From the NCBI RefSeq assembly GCF_001854405.1, contig NZ_CP017718.1, positions 1,426,001 through 1,490,000 on the forward strand: a stretch of DNA of 64,000 bases, read 5' to 3'. Both the position numbers and the translations under genes were made by a program. The notes beneath the pieces were generated by a model. That model saw only the letters and a program-made list of their open reading frames with translations. It was not told the origin of the DNA and ran no database searches. The stretch is from Hyphomonas sp. Mor2 (lineage in GTDB: Bacteria; Pseudomonadota; Alphaproteobacteria; Caulobacterales; Hyphomonadaceae). This document shows positions 18,017 through 28,444 of this stretch, one piece after another (positions within the stretch are counted from its first letter, which is position 1; each line of letters starts with the position of its first letter).

Positions 18017-18720
18017 AGCCGAACGATTTGATATTCCTGGAGCGTGATCGCTCCGTTACCATTAGAGTCTAGCATCCTGAACGAGCTTTCCAGGCGGGCG
18101 GTCTCATCGGCCGCGCCGCTTGAGAAGGAAGTCATCTCTGCCAAGGTTACGCGACCATCGGAATCGAGATCTACAGCATAGAATGAAATGCGCGTGGTGA
18201 TGTCGAAACGCGGCATGAATTCTCGCTCATCAACTTTTCCGTCGCTATTTTCATCATAAGCGAGATAGTCGCGCGCCAGCAGACGACGCGCCTCCGCTTC
18301 GGAAATCACGCGCGCATCGCTGCCATCTATGTTCATGGCGAGCGCCGCAATCGGCTCCGACGCCGTGATATACTCCTCCAGGCTGATATAACTGTCACCA
18401 TTTGTGTCGATGGCGGAGAAAGCCTGGGCCGGATCTGCGGCCGCCGTCGTCGAGACGGCGGAGAGGCCGAGCAGTGACATGGCACAAAGTGCGCTGGTCG
18501 AGATGGGGTATTTTTTGAGAAGAGCCGTCATATCTGATCTCCTATCCTTTCGCTGTTGATCGCGTTTGGATGGGGCATCGACATGATCCTGCATGAGTCC
18601 GCGTATGACCTCGCTCGCGGAACGGTCATCACGCTTGCACTGATCGAGAAATGCAGACTTTGCCTCGTGGCTAATCCGAAATTCAATCAGTTCAGTCTTT
18701 TTGGGTTCTCTTTTCGTCAT
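18013..18720 (-). CDS. Ribbon-helix-helix / membrane / EF-hand protein
   Basis: The 235-residue frame has three parts. Residues 8-50 look like a ribbon-helix-helix DNA-binding fold (TELIEFRISHEAKSAF, then RSASEVIRGLM). Residues about 72-95 are a hydrophobic segment ending TTAAA. Residues 105-229 hold EF-hand calcium loops at 105-116, 156-167, 184-195 and 218-229, with a degenerate one at 130-141. If translated whole, it would be a membrane-anchored regulator with periplasmic calcium sensors. An internal ATG (18531, Met64) with AGGAG seven bases upstream would instead give a secreted EF-hand protein of 172 residues with a normal signal peptide. The upstream start has only a weak ribosome site. 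Confidence 0.75.
   Translation of the reverse strand: MTKREPKKTELIEFRISHEAKSAFLDQCKRDDRSASEVIRGLMQDHVDAPSKRDQQRKDRRSDMTALLKKYPISTSALCAMSLLGLSAVSTTAAADPAQAFSAIDTNGDSYISLEEYITASEPIAALAMNIDGSDARVISEAEARRLLARDYLAYDENSDGKVDEREFMPRFDITTRISFYAVDLDSDGRVTLAEMTSFSSGAADETARLESSFRMLDSNGNGAITLQEYQIVRL
18529..18543 (-). promoter_or_regulatory. Strong internal ribosome site and start
   Basis: AGGAG (18539-18543) stands seven bases before an in-frame ATG (18529-18531), inside the ribbon-helix-helix/EF-hand gene. What follows, MTALLKKYPISTSALCAMSL, is a textbook signal peptide. The site therefore supports a second, secreted product or the sole true start. Confidence 0.7.
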
Positions 18721-18778
18721 TGTCTTCGCTCATTCAAACGCAGCCTGAAGCTGCCCATCTGATACTGCGAAGTGTACT

Positions 18779-18821
18779 AAAAACGCGTGGGAACGCGAGG
18801 GATTTCGTGTCCCCACACGCG
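18779..18821 (-). terminator. Rho-independent terminator of ssb
   Basis: On the minus strand, CGCGTGTGGGGA pairs imperfectly with TCCCACGCG around a 19-base loop and is followed by TTTTT (18779-18783). It begins 34 bases after the ssb stop. Confidence 0.65.
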
Positions 18822-18855
18822 ATTGACTCCCGACCAGGCGGGCGCCTTAGTTTGT

Positions 18856-19335
18856 CTAGAACGGGATCTCGTCGTCGAAATCCTGATTGAAGCTCTGAGC
18901 TGGTCCGTCCATCTGACGCGCGCCGCCCTGTCCCTGATTGCCATAGGCCACCGAGTCCTGGGCGTACCCCCCGCCGCCGCCATTGCGACTATCCAGCATG
19001 GTCAGCGTCGCGCCAAAGCCGCGCAGCACGACTTCCGTCGAGTAGCGGTCCTGGCCGTTCTGATCCTGCCACTTGCGCGTTTCGAGCTGGCCTTCAATAT
19101 ACAGTTTGGAGCCCTTCTTCACGTAGCTCTGGACCACGCGAATAAGCCCCTCATTGAAGACCGAGATACGGTGCCACTCGGTTTTTTCGCGGCGTTCACC
19201 CGTATTCTTGTCTTTCCAGTTTTCTGATGTGGCGAGTGAGAAGGAACAAACTTGTCCGCCGTTCTGAAATTGTCTCACTTCCGGGTCCTGGCCGACATTG
19301 CCGACGAGAATGACCTTGTTTACTGATCCTGCCAT
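18856..19335 (-). CDS. ssb: Single-stranded DNA-binding protein
   Basis: SSB protects single-stranded DNA and recruits repair and replication proteins. The 159-residue protein has the OB fold (about 1-110) beginning [19 protein letters not shown], a Gly/Gln-rich linker and the protein-docking tail DFDDEIPF. The ATG at 19335 was chosen because the family starts here, with GGAG eight bases upstream; a longer frame adds 31 unlikely residues. It is divergent from uvrA, with a LexA-type box on its side of the promoter region. Confidence 0.96.
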   Translation of the reverse strand: MAGSVNKVILVGNVGQDPEVRQFQNGGQVCSFSLATSENWKDKNTGERREKTEWHRISVFNEGLIRVVQSYVKKGSKLYIEGQLETRKWQDQNGQDRYSTEVVLRGFGATLTMLDSRNGGGGGYAQDSVAYGNQGQGGARQMDGPAQSFNQDFDDEIPF

Positions 19336-19450
19336 CTTCCGTTCTCCGTTCTTGGCTTCCGATTTCAAACTCCGCGCATTAGAGCTGCGAATCACCTCTT
19401 GTCCCGCGGGATCTTCATCTATCCACAAAGGATGTGGAGGTCAAGAGTTT

Positions 19451-19465
19451 GTTCACTTATTGTTC
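19451..19465. promoter_or_regulatory. LexA (SOS) box, ssb-proximal
   Basis: GTTC-ACTTATT-GTTC is an exact match to the alphaproteobacterial LexA box GTTC-N7-GTTC. It lies 116 bases upstream of the ssb start in the ssb-uvrA intergenic region and is followed on the plus strand by TTGACA. Confidence 0.8.
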
Positions 19466-19550
19466 TTGACAAAATATGTCAGCAGTCGCGTATTCGGAGC
19501 TAGGCAAAACCGCTTGCATTTTGTTTGATAATGGGGAAAGAAATCAGAGT

Positions 19551-19565
19551 GTTCACATTTCGTTC
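19551..19565. promoter_or_regulatory. LexA (SOS) box, uvrA-proximal
   Basis: GTTC-ACATTTC-GTTC is a second exact GTTC-N7-GTTC match, 70 bases upstream of uvrA. Two full boxes 100 bases apart suggest that each of the divergent genes has its own operator. Confidence 0.8.
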
Positions 19566-19634
19566 TTGTCGTCAAAATGGACTCGCGACACACATCCCTC
19601 TTGAACGATCAAAAAGTATCAGGTTGCTACTCGC

Positions 19635-22610
19635 ATGTCCTCCCTAGAATCTCCGTTTATTCGCGTCCGCGGCGCCAAAGAACACAATCTGAAGAGCGTC
19701 GACGTTGATATTCCGCGCAACCAATTGGTGGTCGTGACCGGCCTGTCCGGTTCGGGAAAGTCGTCTCTCGCCTTTGACACGATCTATGCGGAAGGCCAGC
19801 GCCGTTATGTCGAGAGCTTAAGCGCCTATGCCCGACAGTTTCTCGAATTAATGCAGAAGCCGGATGTTGAAAGCATTGAGGGGCTGTCCCCCGCCATTTC
19901 GATTGAACAGAAGACCACCAGCCGCAATCCGAGATCAACCGTCGGCACGGTTACCGAGATCTATGACTATATGCGCCTGCTCTGGGCCCGCGTCGGCATT
20001 CCCTACTCCCCAGCCACAGGCCTGCCGATCGAGAGCCAGACGATCAGCCAAATGGTCGACCGCACGATGGCGCTCCCGGAGGGAACGCGCCTTTATCTGC
20101 TCGCGCCGATGATCCGTGGTCGCAAGGGCGAGTATCGCAAGGAATTCGCTGAGCTTTTGAAAAATGGCTTCCAGCGCGTAAAAGTGGATGGCGAGTTCTA
20201 CGATCTCGAAACACCGCCGACGCTGGACAAGAAGTACAAGCACGACATTGATGTGGTGGTAGACCGGATTGTTGTCCGTGAAGGCATGGAGCAGCGTCTG
20301 GCTGAGAGTTTCGAGACCGCGCTGCCCCTCGCTGACGGAATCGCGATTGCTGAATATGCCGATCTCGAAGAAGGTGAAACCAAACCCACGCGAATCACTT
20401 ACAGCGCCAATTTCGCTTGCCCCGAGTCGGGATTCACCATCCCTGAGATTGAGCCACGACTGTTCTCGTTCAACAATCCGTTCGGCGCCTGTCCGACTTG
20501 CGATGGTCTTGGCCAGCAATTGAAGATCGATCCAGGCCTGGTCGTTCCCGACAAGGACCTCGATCTGATGAGCGGCGCCATCGCGCCGTGGGCGAAGCAG
20601 GCCTCACCGTATCAGACGCAAACCTTGCAGGCCCTGGCCGATCACTACGAATTCGACCTCAAAACGCCGTGGAACAAGCTGTCGGATAAAGTCCATGATG
20701 TGATCCTCAACGGTACGGGCGAGGAAGAGATCGAGTTCGTCTATGATGATGGATTGCGTCGCTATGAGGTGACCAAGACGTTCGAAGGCGTCATCCCCAA
20801 TCTCGATCGGCGATTCAGAGAGACAGAGAGCCAGTGGGCGCGCGACGAGATCGCCAAGTTCCAGTCCGCGGCCGCCTGTCCGACCTGTCTAGGAAAACGT
20901 CTGCGTCCGGAAGCCCTTGCGGTACGGATTGCGGGGCTGGATATCTCAGACGCGTCGAGTTTTTCGATCAAGGAAGCCGGCGAATGGTTCGCTAAGGTCA
21001 ACGACTCGCTCACGCCGCAATCGCAGGAAATTGCGGGCCGGATCCTGAAAGAAATCAATGACCGGCTAATCTTCCTCAATGCAGTCGGGCTCGATTATCT
21101 CTCCATGTCGCGCTCATCCGGGACCCTGTCAGGCGGCGAAAGCCAGCGCATTCGTCTTGCGAGTCAGATCGGATCTGGTTTGACGGGCGTGCTCTATGTC
21201 CTCGACGAACCGAGTATCGGCCTGCACCAACGAGACAATGAACGCCTGTTGGAGACGCTCAAGCGCCTGCGAGATCTGGGCAATTCCGTCATCGTGGTGG
21301 AGCATGATGAAGACGCAATCCTGACCGCGGACCACGTGATCGATATGGGACCGCGCGCGGGCGTACATGGCGGCCAGGTGGTCAGCCAGGGCACGGCGGC
21401 GGAAGTGATCTCGGACGAGAACTCATTGACCGGGGCATATCTCTCCGGCCGCGAAGAAATCGCCATCCCCAAGGCGCGCCGGGCAAATGCAAAGAAACGC
21501 GACCTCACCATCACGGGGGCGACCGGCAACAATCTTCAAAATGTCGACGTCACCATCCCGCTCGGTACGTTCACTGCGGTCACTGGTGTCTCTGGTGGGG
21601 GCAAGTCGACCCTGATCATCGAAACGCTCTACAAAGCCCTGGCGCGCAAACTGAACAAAGCCAGCAAGGCTCCGGCGCCCTATGAGAGCATTGAAGGCCT
21701 GCATCACCTCGACAAGGTTATCGACATTGATCAGAGCCCGATTGGGCGAACCCCAAGATCCAATCCAGCGACATATACAGGTGCTTTCGGTCCGATCCGG
21801 GATTGGTTTGCAGGTCTGCCGGAGTCGAAACAGCGCGGATACAAACCGGGCCGGTTTTCTTTCAACGTCAAAGGCGGTCGTTGCGAGGCTTGTCAGGGCG
21901 ATGGTGTGATCAAGATCGAGATGCACTTCCTGCCTGATGTCTACGTCACCTGCGAGACGTGTGGCGGCAAGCGCTACAATCGCGAAACGCTGGAAGTGCT
22001 CTATAAGGGCAAGTCGATTGCCGATGTGCTCGATATGACCGTGGAAGAAGCGGAGAAGTTCTTCTCAGCCGTCCCGGCCATTCGGTCCAAGATGGAAACC
22101 CTGAACCGGGTCGGGCTCTCCTATATCAAGGTCGGCCAACAAGCGACGACACTGTCAGGCGGTGAGGCGCAACGCGTGAAGCTCGCCAAGGAGCTTTCCA
22201 AGCGCGCGACGGGCAAGACGCTCTATATTCTCGATGAGCCAACCACCGGCCTGCATTTCGAGGATGTCCGCAAACTCCTCGATGTGCTGCATGAGCTGGT
22301 CGATACCGGTAACACGGTTCTGGTCATCGAACACAATCTGGATGTCATCAAGACCGCTGATCACATCATCGATCTCGGCCCGGAAGGCGGCGATGGTGGC
22401 GGTCAGATCGTGGCCGTCGGCACTCCGGAAGACGTCGCAAAAGTCAAGAAAAGCTGGACCGGGAAATTCCTTGCGGAGGCTCTGAAACGGCAAAAAGCGC
22501 GGAGTGGCGGGGCGACGTCCGGCGCGAAAGCGTCGGTAAAGAAACCGACGACAAAGAAACCTGCTGCAAAAAAGAAAGCACCAGTGAGGCGTAAAAAGGC
22601 GAACGCCTGA
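19635..22610 (+). CDS. uvrA: Excinuclease ABC subunit A
   Basis: UvrA scans DNA for damage and loads UvrB in nucleotide excision repair. The 991-residue ABC dimer protein has Walker A motifs GLSGSGKSS (36-44) and GVSGGGKST (about 651-659), signature sequences LSGGESQRI and LSGGEAQRV, and the zinc-binding cysteine pairs (CPTC, CEAC, CETC). The last 35 residues are a Lys/Ala/Pro-rich, histone-H1-like tail (from about 955) not needed for the fold. It is preceded by an SOS box. The stop abuts that of slt with no spacer. Confidence 0.98.
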   Translation: MSSLESPFIRVRGAKEHNLKSVDVDIPRNQLVVVTGLSGSGKSSLAFDTIYAEGQRRYVESLSAYARQFLELMQKPDVESIEGLSPAISIEQKTTSRNPRSTVGTVTEIYDYMRLLWARVGIPYSPATGLPIESQTISQMVDRTMALPEGTRLYLLAPMIRGRKGEYRKEFAELLKNGFQRVKVDGEFYDLETPPTLDKKYKHDIDVVVDRIVVREGMEQRLAESFETALPLADGIAIAEYADLEEGETKPTRITYSANFACPESGFTIPEIEPRLFSFNNPFGACPTCDGLGQQLKIDPGLVVPDKDLDLMSGAIAPWAKQASPYQTQTLQALADHYEFDLKTPWNKLSDKVHDVILNGTGEEEIEFVYDDGLRRYEVTKTFEGVIPNLDRRFRETESQWARDEIAKFQSAAACPTCLGKRLRPEALAVRIAGLDISDASSFSIKEAGEWFAKVNDSLTPQSQEIAGRILKEINDRLIFLNAVGLDYLSMSRSSGTLSGGESQRIRLASQIGSGLTGVLYVLDEPSIGLHQRDNERLLETLKRLRDLGNSVIVVEHDEDAILTADHVIDMGPRAGVHGGQVVSQGTAAEVISDENSLTGAYLSGREEIAIPKARRANAKKRDLTITGATGNNLQNVDVTIPLGTFTAVTGVSGGGKSTLIIETLYKALARKLNKASKAPAPYESIEGLHHLDKVIDIDQSPIGRTPRSNPATYTGAFGPIRDWFAGLPESKQRGYKPGRFSFNVKGGRCEACQGDGVIKIEMHFLPDVYVTCETCGGKRYNRETLEVLYKGKSIADVLDMTVEEAEKFFSAVPAIRSKMETLNRVGLSYIKVGQQATTLSGGEAQRVKLAKELSKRATGKTLYILDEPTTGLHFEDVRKLLDVLHELVDTGNTVLVIEHNLDVIKTADHIIDLGPEGGDGGGQIVAVGTPEDVAKVKKSWTGKFLAEALKRQKARSGGATSGAKASVKKPTTKKPAAKKKAPVRRKKANA

Positions 22611-24653
22611 CTAGTTGTTCCCGAACCGACCGCGCTGGAGGTCATCCGAGAGACGGATGGCTTCCGGCTCGCCGCTAAGGCGGTTGCGATAAACCTGCGT
22701 ATTCTCCAACACGCGCTGCACATAGTTGCGAGTCTCGCTGAACGGAATGAACTCGACCCAGTCGACCGGATCGACCTCACCCGCGCGCGGGTCGCCATAC
22801 TCACCGATCCAGCGCTGCGGACGCGATGCCCCGGCATTATAGGCTGCCGCAGTCATGATATAGCTGCCATTGAATTGACGCAGGAGCGTGTCGAGATGCG
22901 CACCGCCCAGCGTCATATTGTAGCCCGGGTCATCAGTCAGCCAGCTGGTCCGGAAAGGCAGTCCCTGGCGCCGTGCTTCAAGGCGGGCTGTGCGCGGAAT
23001 GAACTGCATCAGGCCGCGCGCATTCGCGTGACTGATAGCGGCCGGGTTCATCTCGCTTTCCTGACGGGACAGTGCCAGCATCAAGGAACGCTCAACCTGC
23101 GGCTCGCGCAGCAGCGGATATTCAACGACCGGATAGGCCGCATCCGGCGCGACGACACCTTTGGCAAGGCCAGCTTTGGCGCCGCGGACGCCGATATCGG
23201 CATAATGATATTCACGCCCGAGTTCCGCCAGCAGCTCAAAATCTTGAGGCTGGGTGAGCTGATCATCAAGATGATAAGCAAACTTGCGGAAGGCCGCGTC
23301 CCATCCATTCTCGGCGAACAGCCGCATGGCGCGGACCAGGGCCCGGCTCTGGAAGTTTCCGCGATCCTCATCCGTCACCGAATAGGAGATGGTCAGATCG
23401 ATTGTGCCTTGCATCGCCTTTTCAGCAGCAAGCTGGCCATAGTAGGAAAAGCGATACTGCGCGGCTTCGGCATAAGCAGTTTGCGCGTCTTCGCTCTGAT
23501 TCATCGCCTCAAAAGTGCGGCCTTTCCAGTAATTGGCGCGTGACAAGCTGATCGGCGTAGAAACGCCGCCTTCAAGCGCCTCAAAGTGTTGCAAAGCTCG
23601 CTGAGGATTGCCGAGATGCCGCAAAGCGATCCATCCTGCTGTCCATTCTGCTTCAGCGAAATCGCGGCCACTGCTCATCCCGTGCGGCGCTGTCAATTCA
23701 TAGGCAAGTTGCCAGTCAGCATCCTTCAGAGCCACGCGAACTTGCGGGTGGCGGGCTTTCCACAATCGACTGCGACCGGCTGCGGGTACATCGGCCCCAT
23801 CAATTTGGCGCAGGAGCGGCGTGACGCGATCCCGCATTCTCGCACGGCGTCTCCATTCGGCTCGATCGAACAACAGACCTGGATGGGACTGTAGCTCAGT
23901 TGAGACCGCATCGAGGGCTGCATCAACTCCGCGCGCCCTGCGGATCAGTTTCGATCTCGCATCCATAAGCGCGCGCCAGTCTGGCGTGAGCAGGGATTTC
24001 ATCCGCCCCGCAGCCGTCGTCTGACGGGTCCAGAGCAGGAAGTCGACCCGTTTGCGATGATCATCCTGGGTCAGCTTGTTCTTGTAGCGTCCATAAGTCT
24101 TCTGACTCATTTCCTTGGTCAGGGTGCGCCCGTGCCAGGCTTTGCGGACTTCGACCATGGCTTCATCATCACGGCCAAGCGCCTCAAGCGCTCGCGCATA
24201 GATAATGTGCCCCGCCCCGCTGCGAGCCCCGCCATGATTCTCAAACCAGGCCACTCTGGCGCGGGAATCAAGCGTGGAGAGCTCCATCACTTCTTCGGCG
24301 CGCGAACGAATTTCAGCGATTTCCGGCCAACCGCCGAGACGGGTCAGTGCCCGGTCCATTTCATCAAAGGACATGCGCCAGTCGCGGCGGGCGCGGTACC
24401 AGGTCAGAATATCGCGCGCGGTCGTATCGCGGATCTGCGATTCGGCCTGACGGACTTCGAACCAGTCGGCCCGGTCCACCGCCTGCAAGCCCTGGCGAAG
24501 AAGCCCTGCATCACGCGTGGAAATCACATCGGACGCGGCGACGAGCTGCGGCTTCAGACTCGGCGTTTCCGGGGTCTGCGCAGCGCTTGTCAGGCTGGCG
24601 CCCAATCCGGCTCCGAATGAGAGTAAAATCAGACTGAAAAAACGGTTTCGCAT
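22611..24653 (-). CDS. slt: Soluble lytic murein transglycosylase
   Basis: The enzyme cleaves peptidoglycan to 1,6-anhydro-muropeptides in the periplasm. The 680-residue protein has a signal peptide (MRNRFFSLILLSFGAGLGAS), a long alpha-helical superhelix (about 40-480) and a C-terminal SLT domain with the catalytic Glu in SRQESEMNPAAISHANARG, followed by GLMQFIPRTA and YNAGASRPQRW. The frame extends 35 codons further upstream, but the ATG at 24653 begins the signal peptide and was chosen; AAGGA is 12 bases away, so the ribosome site is not ideal. It is divergent from dapA. Confidence 0.92.
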   Translation of the reverse strand: MRNRFFSLILLSFGAGLGASLTSAAQTPETPSLKPQLVAASDVISTRDAGLLRQGLQAVDRADWFEVRQAESQIRDTTARDILTWYRARRDWRMSFDEMDRALTRLGGWPEIAEIRSRAEEVMELSTLDSRARVAWFENHGGARSGAGHIIYARALEALGRDDEAMVEVRKAWHGRTLTKEMSQKTYGRYKNKLTQDDHRKRVDFLLWTRQTTAAGRMKSLLTPDWRALMDARSKLIRRARGVDAALDAVSTELQSHPGLLFDRAEWRRRARMRDRVTPLLRQIDGADVPAAGRSRLWKARHPQVRVALKDADWQLAYELTAPHGMSSGRDFAEAEWTAGWIALRHLGNPQRALQHFEALEGGVSTPISLSRANYWKGRTFEAMNQSEDAQTAYAEAAQYRFSYYGQLAAEKAMQGTIDLTISYSVTDEDRGNFQSRALVRAMRLFAENGWDAAFRKFAYHLDDQLTQPQDFELLAELGREYHYADIGVRGAKAGLAKGVVAPDAAYPVVEYPLLREPQVERSLMLALSRQESEMNPAAISHANARGLMQFIPRTARLEARRQGLPFRTSWLTDDPGYNMTLGGAHLDTLLRQFNGSYIMTAAAYNAGASRPQRWIGEYGDPRAGEVDPVDWVEFIPFSETRNYVQRVLENTQVYRNRLSGEPEAIRLSDDLQRGRFGNN

Positions 24654-24775
24654 ATGCTTTGACTGATTCCTTAGCGCCCTTGTCGTTGATACATTCTGAT
24701 TCCGGTTTATAGGCCGTATATGACCAAACTCGGACCTTTTGCGGTCCGGTTCAACCAAAAGTGTGTATCTGACAG

Positions 24776-25651
24776 ATGTTTCATGGTTCTATCCCTGCGT
24801 TGATTACCCCATTCAAGAACGGGGCCATTGATCGCGATGCGTTCGCCAACCTGATCGAACAGCAGATTGCGGGCGGGTCTGCGGCGCTGGTGCCGTGCGG
24901 TACCACGGGCGAGTCAGCCACGCTTTCGCATGATGAGCACAAGCAGGTTGTCGAGCTGTGCATTGAGTCCGCGCGCGGCCGAGTTCCGGTTATTGCCGGC
25001 GCGGGCTCCAATTCGACCCGCGAGGCGATCGAGCTGACGGAACACGCCAAAAGCGTCGGTGCGGACGCCGCCCTCGTCATCTGTCCATACTATAACAAGC
25101 CGGATCAGGCCGGACTGGAAGCCCATTTTCGCGCGGTCAATGATGCCGTATCTATGCCGATTGTGATGTACAATGTGCCGGGCCGGACGGCCTCCGATTT
25201 GTTACCCGAAACGGTGGCCAGGCTGGCCAAACTTCCCAACATTATCGGCATCAAGGATGCGAGTAACGATCTTGGCCGCGTCTCTCTTCAGGCTGCACTG
25301 ACACGAGGGGAGCAGTTCACGCAGCTGTCTGGCGAAGACCCGTCCAGTCTTGGACACCGCGGTATGGGCGGCGCGGGCTGTATCTCGGTCACGGCGAATG
25401 TCGCACCGGACCTTTGCGCGCAGATGCATGCAGCCTTCGACGCTGGCGACCTGGAAACCGCGCAGGCGCTGGATCAACGCCTGATTCATATTCACCGCGC
25501 CATGTTCTTCGCCCCGTCGCCGGGACCAGCAAAGCATGTTCTGGCCAAAATGGGTATGTGTTCGGATGAAGTCCGCCTGCCCATCGTGATGCCAGATGTT
25601 GAAACGCGCGCACGGATCGACGATGCCATGGCGCGCGCCGGAGTGAGCTGA
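24776..25651 (+). CDS. dapA: 4-hydroxy-tetrahydrodipicolinate synthase
   Basis: The enzyme condenses pyruvate with aspartate semialdehyde, the first committed step to lysine and diaminopimelate. The 291-residue TIM barrel has GTTGES (42-47), the tyrosine of MYNVPGRT (Y132) and the Schiff-base lysine K160 in GIKDAS. The ribosome site is weak. smpB follows four bases after the stop, so the two are probably cotranscribed. Confidence 0.95.
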   Translation: MFHGSIPALITPFKNGAIDRDAFANLIEQQIAGGSAALVPCGTTGESATLSHDEHKQVVELCIESARGRVPVIAGAGSNSTREAIELTEHAKSVGADAALVICPYYNKPDQAGLEAHFRAVNDAVSMPIVMYNVPGRTASDLLPETVARLAKLPNIIGIKDASNDLGRVSLQAALTRGEQFTQLSGEDPSSLGHRGMGGAGCISVTANVAPDLCAQMHAAFDAGDLETAQALDQRLIHIHRAMFFAPSPGPAKHVLAKMGMCSDEVRLPIVMPDVETRARIDDAMARAGVS

Positions 25652-25655
25652 TCCA

Positions 25656-26135
25656 ATGGCCAAGACGTCTCAAACCAAAGGCCGCTCGGACGGCCTGGTC
25701 GCGGAGAATCGCCGCGCGCGCTTCGACTATGCGGTCGAAGATACGCTTGAGGCTGGCCTGATGCTGACCGGCAGCGAGGTCAAATCTCTGCGCAATGGCA
25801 AAGCCAATATCGCCGAAAGCTATGCCTCGCTCGAAGACGGCGAGCTATGGCTGATCAATTCTGATATCCCGACCTATGAAGGCGCCAATCGTTTCAATCA
25901 TGCGCCGCGACGCAAGCGAAAGCTCCTGGTATCTAAACGCGAGCGGTCAAAGCTCGCACAGGCCGTGGAACGCGCGGGACGCACGATCGTCCCGTTGAAG
26001 CTGTATTTCAATGAGCGCGGGCTCGCCAAGCTGTTGATCGGTATCGCCACCGGCAAGAAAGCCCATGACAAGCGCGAAACCTCGGCGAAGCGGGACTGGC
26101 AACGCCAAAAGGCGCGGCTGATGAAAGAGAGCTAG
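25656..26135 (+). CDS. smpB: SsrA-binding protein SmpB
   Basis: SmpB binds tmRNA and carries it into stalled ribosomes. The 159-residue protein has the OB-like core with [37 protein letters not shown] and a basic C-terminal tail ([18 protein letters not shown]) that becomes helical in the mRNA channel. No tmRNA gene was seen in the window. The stop shares four bases with the convergent dehydratase gene. Confidence 0.96.
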   Translation: MAKTSQTKGRSDGLVAENRRARFDYAVEDTLEAGLMLTGSEVKSLRNGKANIAESYASLEDGELWLINSDIPTYEGANRFNHAPRRKRKLLVSKRERSKLAQAVERAGRTIVPLKLYFNERGLAKLLIGIATGKKAHDKRETSAKRDWQRQKARLMKES

Positions 26136-27121
26136 ACCGAGCGGTTCAACACGTCTGTGAAGAAGCGCGGGTCAACGTTTCCACCCGTCAGCACCACACC
26201 AACGGTCTTGCCTTTGGCCGCTTCTGGCAATCTGAACATCGCCGCCGCCAGCGCCGCGGCGCCACCAGGTTCGACCACGACACGAAGCTGTCGAAATGCG
26301 ATGCGCATAGCCTCGAAAACATGCTGATCAGAAATCGCGCAGCCGCCCGCGAGGAGTTGCGAGCCGATCGCCCAGGTGAGCTGGCCCGGCTCAGGCGTCA
26401 ATATGGCATCGCATTTGGACCGCGTTCCGGGTGCGTTTGAGACAATTTCGCCCTGCTCGAGCGAGCGTTTCCAATCATCGTGTTCTTCGGGTTCGGCTGT
26501 CCAGATCCTGGTCTCGGGACTGACTTTGGAAAACGCCAGTGCAATCCCGCTGATCAATCCGCCGCCGCCAGTGCAGCAGATCAAGTGATCGAGTTGCTGA
26601 CCCTGCGCTTTAACCTGGTCGGCAAACTCCAGTCCAACCGTTCCCTGCCCTGCGATGATCATGGGATCATCAAAACTCGGGACCAGAACAGCGCCGCGCT
26701 CTTGCGCAATCGCGGCGGCGATCTCTTCCCGGCTTTCGGTGTTCCGATCGTAGAGCCGGACTTCTGCGCCATCGGCCTCCACCCCTTCAGTCTTCACCGA
26801 CGGGGCATCCGAAGGCATGACGATCAGAGCCGGCATGCCCAGGCGACGCGCGGCCCGCGCCACACCCTGTGCGTGATTACCGGAGGAAAACGCGACCACG
26901 CCGCGGTCGCGGCGCTTCTTGGGGATTTGCAGCAATCTGTTGGTTGCGCCGCGGAGCTTGAAGCTGCCAGTTTGCTGCAGGCATTCCGCTTTGATCAGGA
27001 CCCTTGCACCAGCGATATGGTCAATCGCTGATGATGTCAGAATGGGTGTCGTTTCAACATAGTCCTTTATCCGCTTGCGCGCGGATAGCACATGTCGAGC
27101 GGAAGGCGGTTTCAGCTTCAT
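26132..27121 (-). CDS. PLP-dependent threonine/serine dehydratase-like enzyme
   Basis: The 329-residue fold-type II PLP enzyme has the cofactor lysine K55 in [18 protein letters not shown], and the phosphate-binding loop [10 protein letters not shown] (about 183-192). It lacks the C-terminal ACT regulatory domain of biosynthetic IlvA, so it is either a catabolic threonine/serine dehydratase or a serine racemase-like enzyme; these cannot be told apart by eye. It is 36 bases downstream of galU on the same strand. Confidence 0.85.
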   Translation of the reverse strand: MKLKPPSARHVLSARKRIKDYVETTPILTSSAIDHIAGARVLIKAECLQQTGSFKLRGATNRLLQIPKKRRDRGVVAFSSGNHAQGVARAARRLGMPALIVMPSDAPSVKTEGVEADGAEVRLYDRNTESREEIAAAIAQERGAVLVPSFDDPMIIAGQGTVGLEFADQVKAQGQQLDHLICCTGGGGLISGIALAFSKVSPETRIWTAEPEEHDDWKRSLEQGEIVSNAPGTRSKCDAILTPEPGQLTWAIGSQLLAGGCAISDQHVFEAMRIAFRQLRVVVEPGGAAALAAAMFRLPEAAKGKTVGVVLTGGNVDPRFFTDVLNRSV

Positions 27122-27157
27122 GACGTGGCGCTACTGCACAGGCCTGAGACGGTCAAA

Positions 27158-28024
27158 TTAAAGGTTTGCGATCAACTCACGCGCGCCATCCGCTATCTCT
27201 GGATGGTCAACCGCGTGCGCCAGAACGGCGCCGAAATAACCGAGCTTCGATCCACAATCATACGGCGCGCCTTCAAATTCGTAGGCATGGAAACTCTGCA
27301 TCTCCATCAGGCGGGCCATGGAGTCAGTCAGCTGGATTTCACCCCCTGCACCAGCGCCCTGATCGGACAACAGGCCAAAGATCTCCGGTTGCAGGATGTA
27401 CCGACCGGTAATCGCCAGATTGGATGGCGCTTCATCGCGCGGAGGTTTTTCCACCATGGCGCTCATCTCGATCAAGCGCCCGTCGCGTTCGCCCTTGGGT
27501 GCGATCACGCCATAGGAAGACACACGCTCTTCCGGAACGGGATCGACGGCGATGATATTGCCGCCAACCTTGTCGTAAGCTTCGACCATCTGCGCGAGGC
27601 AGGATTTCTGCGCTTTGACGATCACATCGGGCAGAAGGATGGCGAATGGCTCATCGCCGACAATATCGCGGGCGCACCAGATCGCGTGTCCGAGCCCGAG
27701 GGGCTCCTGTTGACGGGTAAAGCTGGCGCCGCCAGCAGGCAGACGGGTTTTTTGAACGTCTGCCAGAATATCTGCCTTGCTCGCCTTGCTCGCCAAGCTC
27801 GCTTCGAGCTCGTAAGCGAGATCAAAATAGTCCTCGATGGCGCCTTTGCCGCGTCCGGTGACGAACACGATATGCTCAATCCCTGCCTCAATGGCCTCGT
27901 CGACGACATATTGCAGCGCAGGACGATCCACGACGGGCAGCAATTCCTTGGGAATGGCCTTCGTGGCTGGCAGGACGCGGGTTCCGAACCCGGCGACAGG
28001 CAGCACGGCTTTGCGAATTGTCAT
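27158..28024 (-). CDS. galU: UTP-glucose-1-phosphate uridylyltransferase
   Basis: The enzyme makes UDP-glucose for envelope polysaccharides. The 288-residue nucleotidyltransferase begins AVLPVAGFGTRVLPATKAIPKE, with the GxGTR..P..K signature of the family (residues 11-25), followed by VVDRPALQYVVDEAIEAGI. The active-site segments PSNLAITGRY and EIQLTDSM are present. A possible ribosome site is poor (GGAGCTTCAG before the ATG). Confidence 0.94.
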   Translation of the reverse strand: MTIRKAVLPVAGFGTRVLPATKAIPKELLPVVDRPALQYVVDEAIEAGIEHIVFVTGRGKGAIEDYFDLAYELEASLASKASKADILADVQKTRLPAGGASFTRQQEPLGLGHAIWCARDIVGDEPFAILLPDVIVKAQKSCLAQMVEAYDKVGGNIIAVDPVPEERVSSYGVIAPKGERDGRLIEMSAMVEKPPRDEAPSNLAITGRYILQPEIFGLLSDQGAGAGGEIQLTDSMARLMEMQSFHAYEFEGAPYDCGSKLGYFGAVLAHAVDHPEIADGARELIANL

Positions 28025-28090
28025 GATCTGAAGCTCCGAAATCGTTTCGGGCTTTGTCTAGCGAGATTTGTGCCAAAAACCAGTGGTGAA

Positions 28091-28357
28091 TCAGGCGAAC
28101 AGTCCGCCTGTCCCACCAATCCATCCGCCAACGAAAGCGAAAGCGACCAGAAGCGAGACCAGGATTACCGACATGCGCTGGCTGAGCGGTTGATAATGCG
28201 CCTCAAGTTGATCCTGCAACTGTTTTGCGGGCGACGGAACAGGCACTGCATCATCGTCAGATTGGACGGGTTTCACCGGCGTTGCGGTCTTCAAAGCAGC
28301 CGCTTTCATCTTGGCGTCACCAGTATAGTGCAGGTCGGGGTCGCGTTTCGCAGCCAT
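28091..28357 (-). CDS. Small single-pass membrane protein, unknown
   Basis: The 88-residue protein has a basic, proline-rich N-terminal half (1-58) and one strong C-terminal membrane segment (about 62-82: SVILVSLLVAFAFVGGWIGG). GAGGAG lies seven bases before the ATG, which makes it a real gene. No family was recognised. It stands between galU and an SDR gene, all on the minus strand. Confidence 0.65.
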   Translation of the reverse strand: MAAKRDPDLHYTGDAKMKAAALKTATPVKPVQSDDDAVPVPSPAKQLQDQLEAHYQPLSQRMSVILVSLLVAFAFVGGWIGGTGGLFA

Positions 28358-28444
28358 TGCACGTCTCCTCTACAGACGGCGATCTAAACCCAGAACGGCT
28401 AATGCGATCTTAAAATGTTGCGGTGAAATTTGGGCGTAACACGT

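Noticed and set aside
27092..28387. 431-codon plus-strand frame opposite galU
   Set aside because: It crosses galU, the dehydratase start and a small membrane gene; the sense genes have clear motifs.
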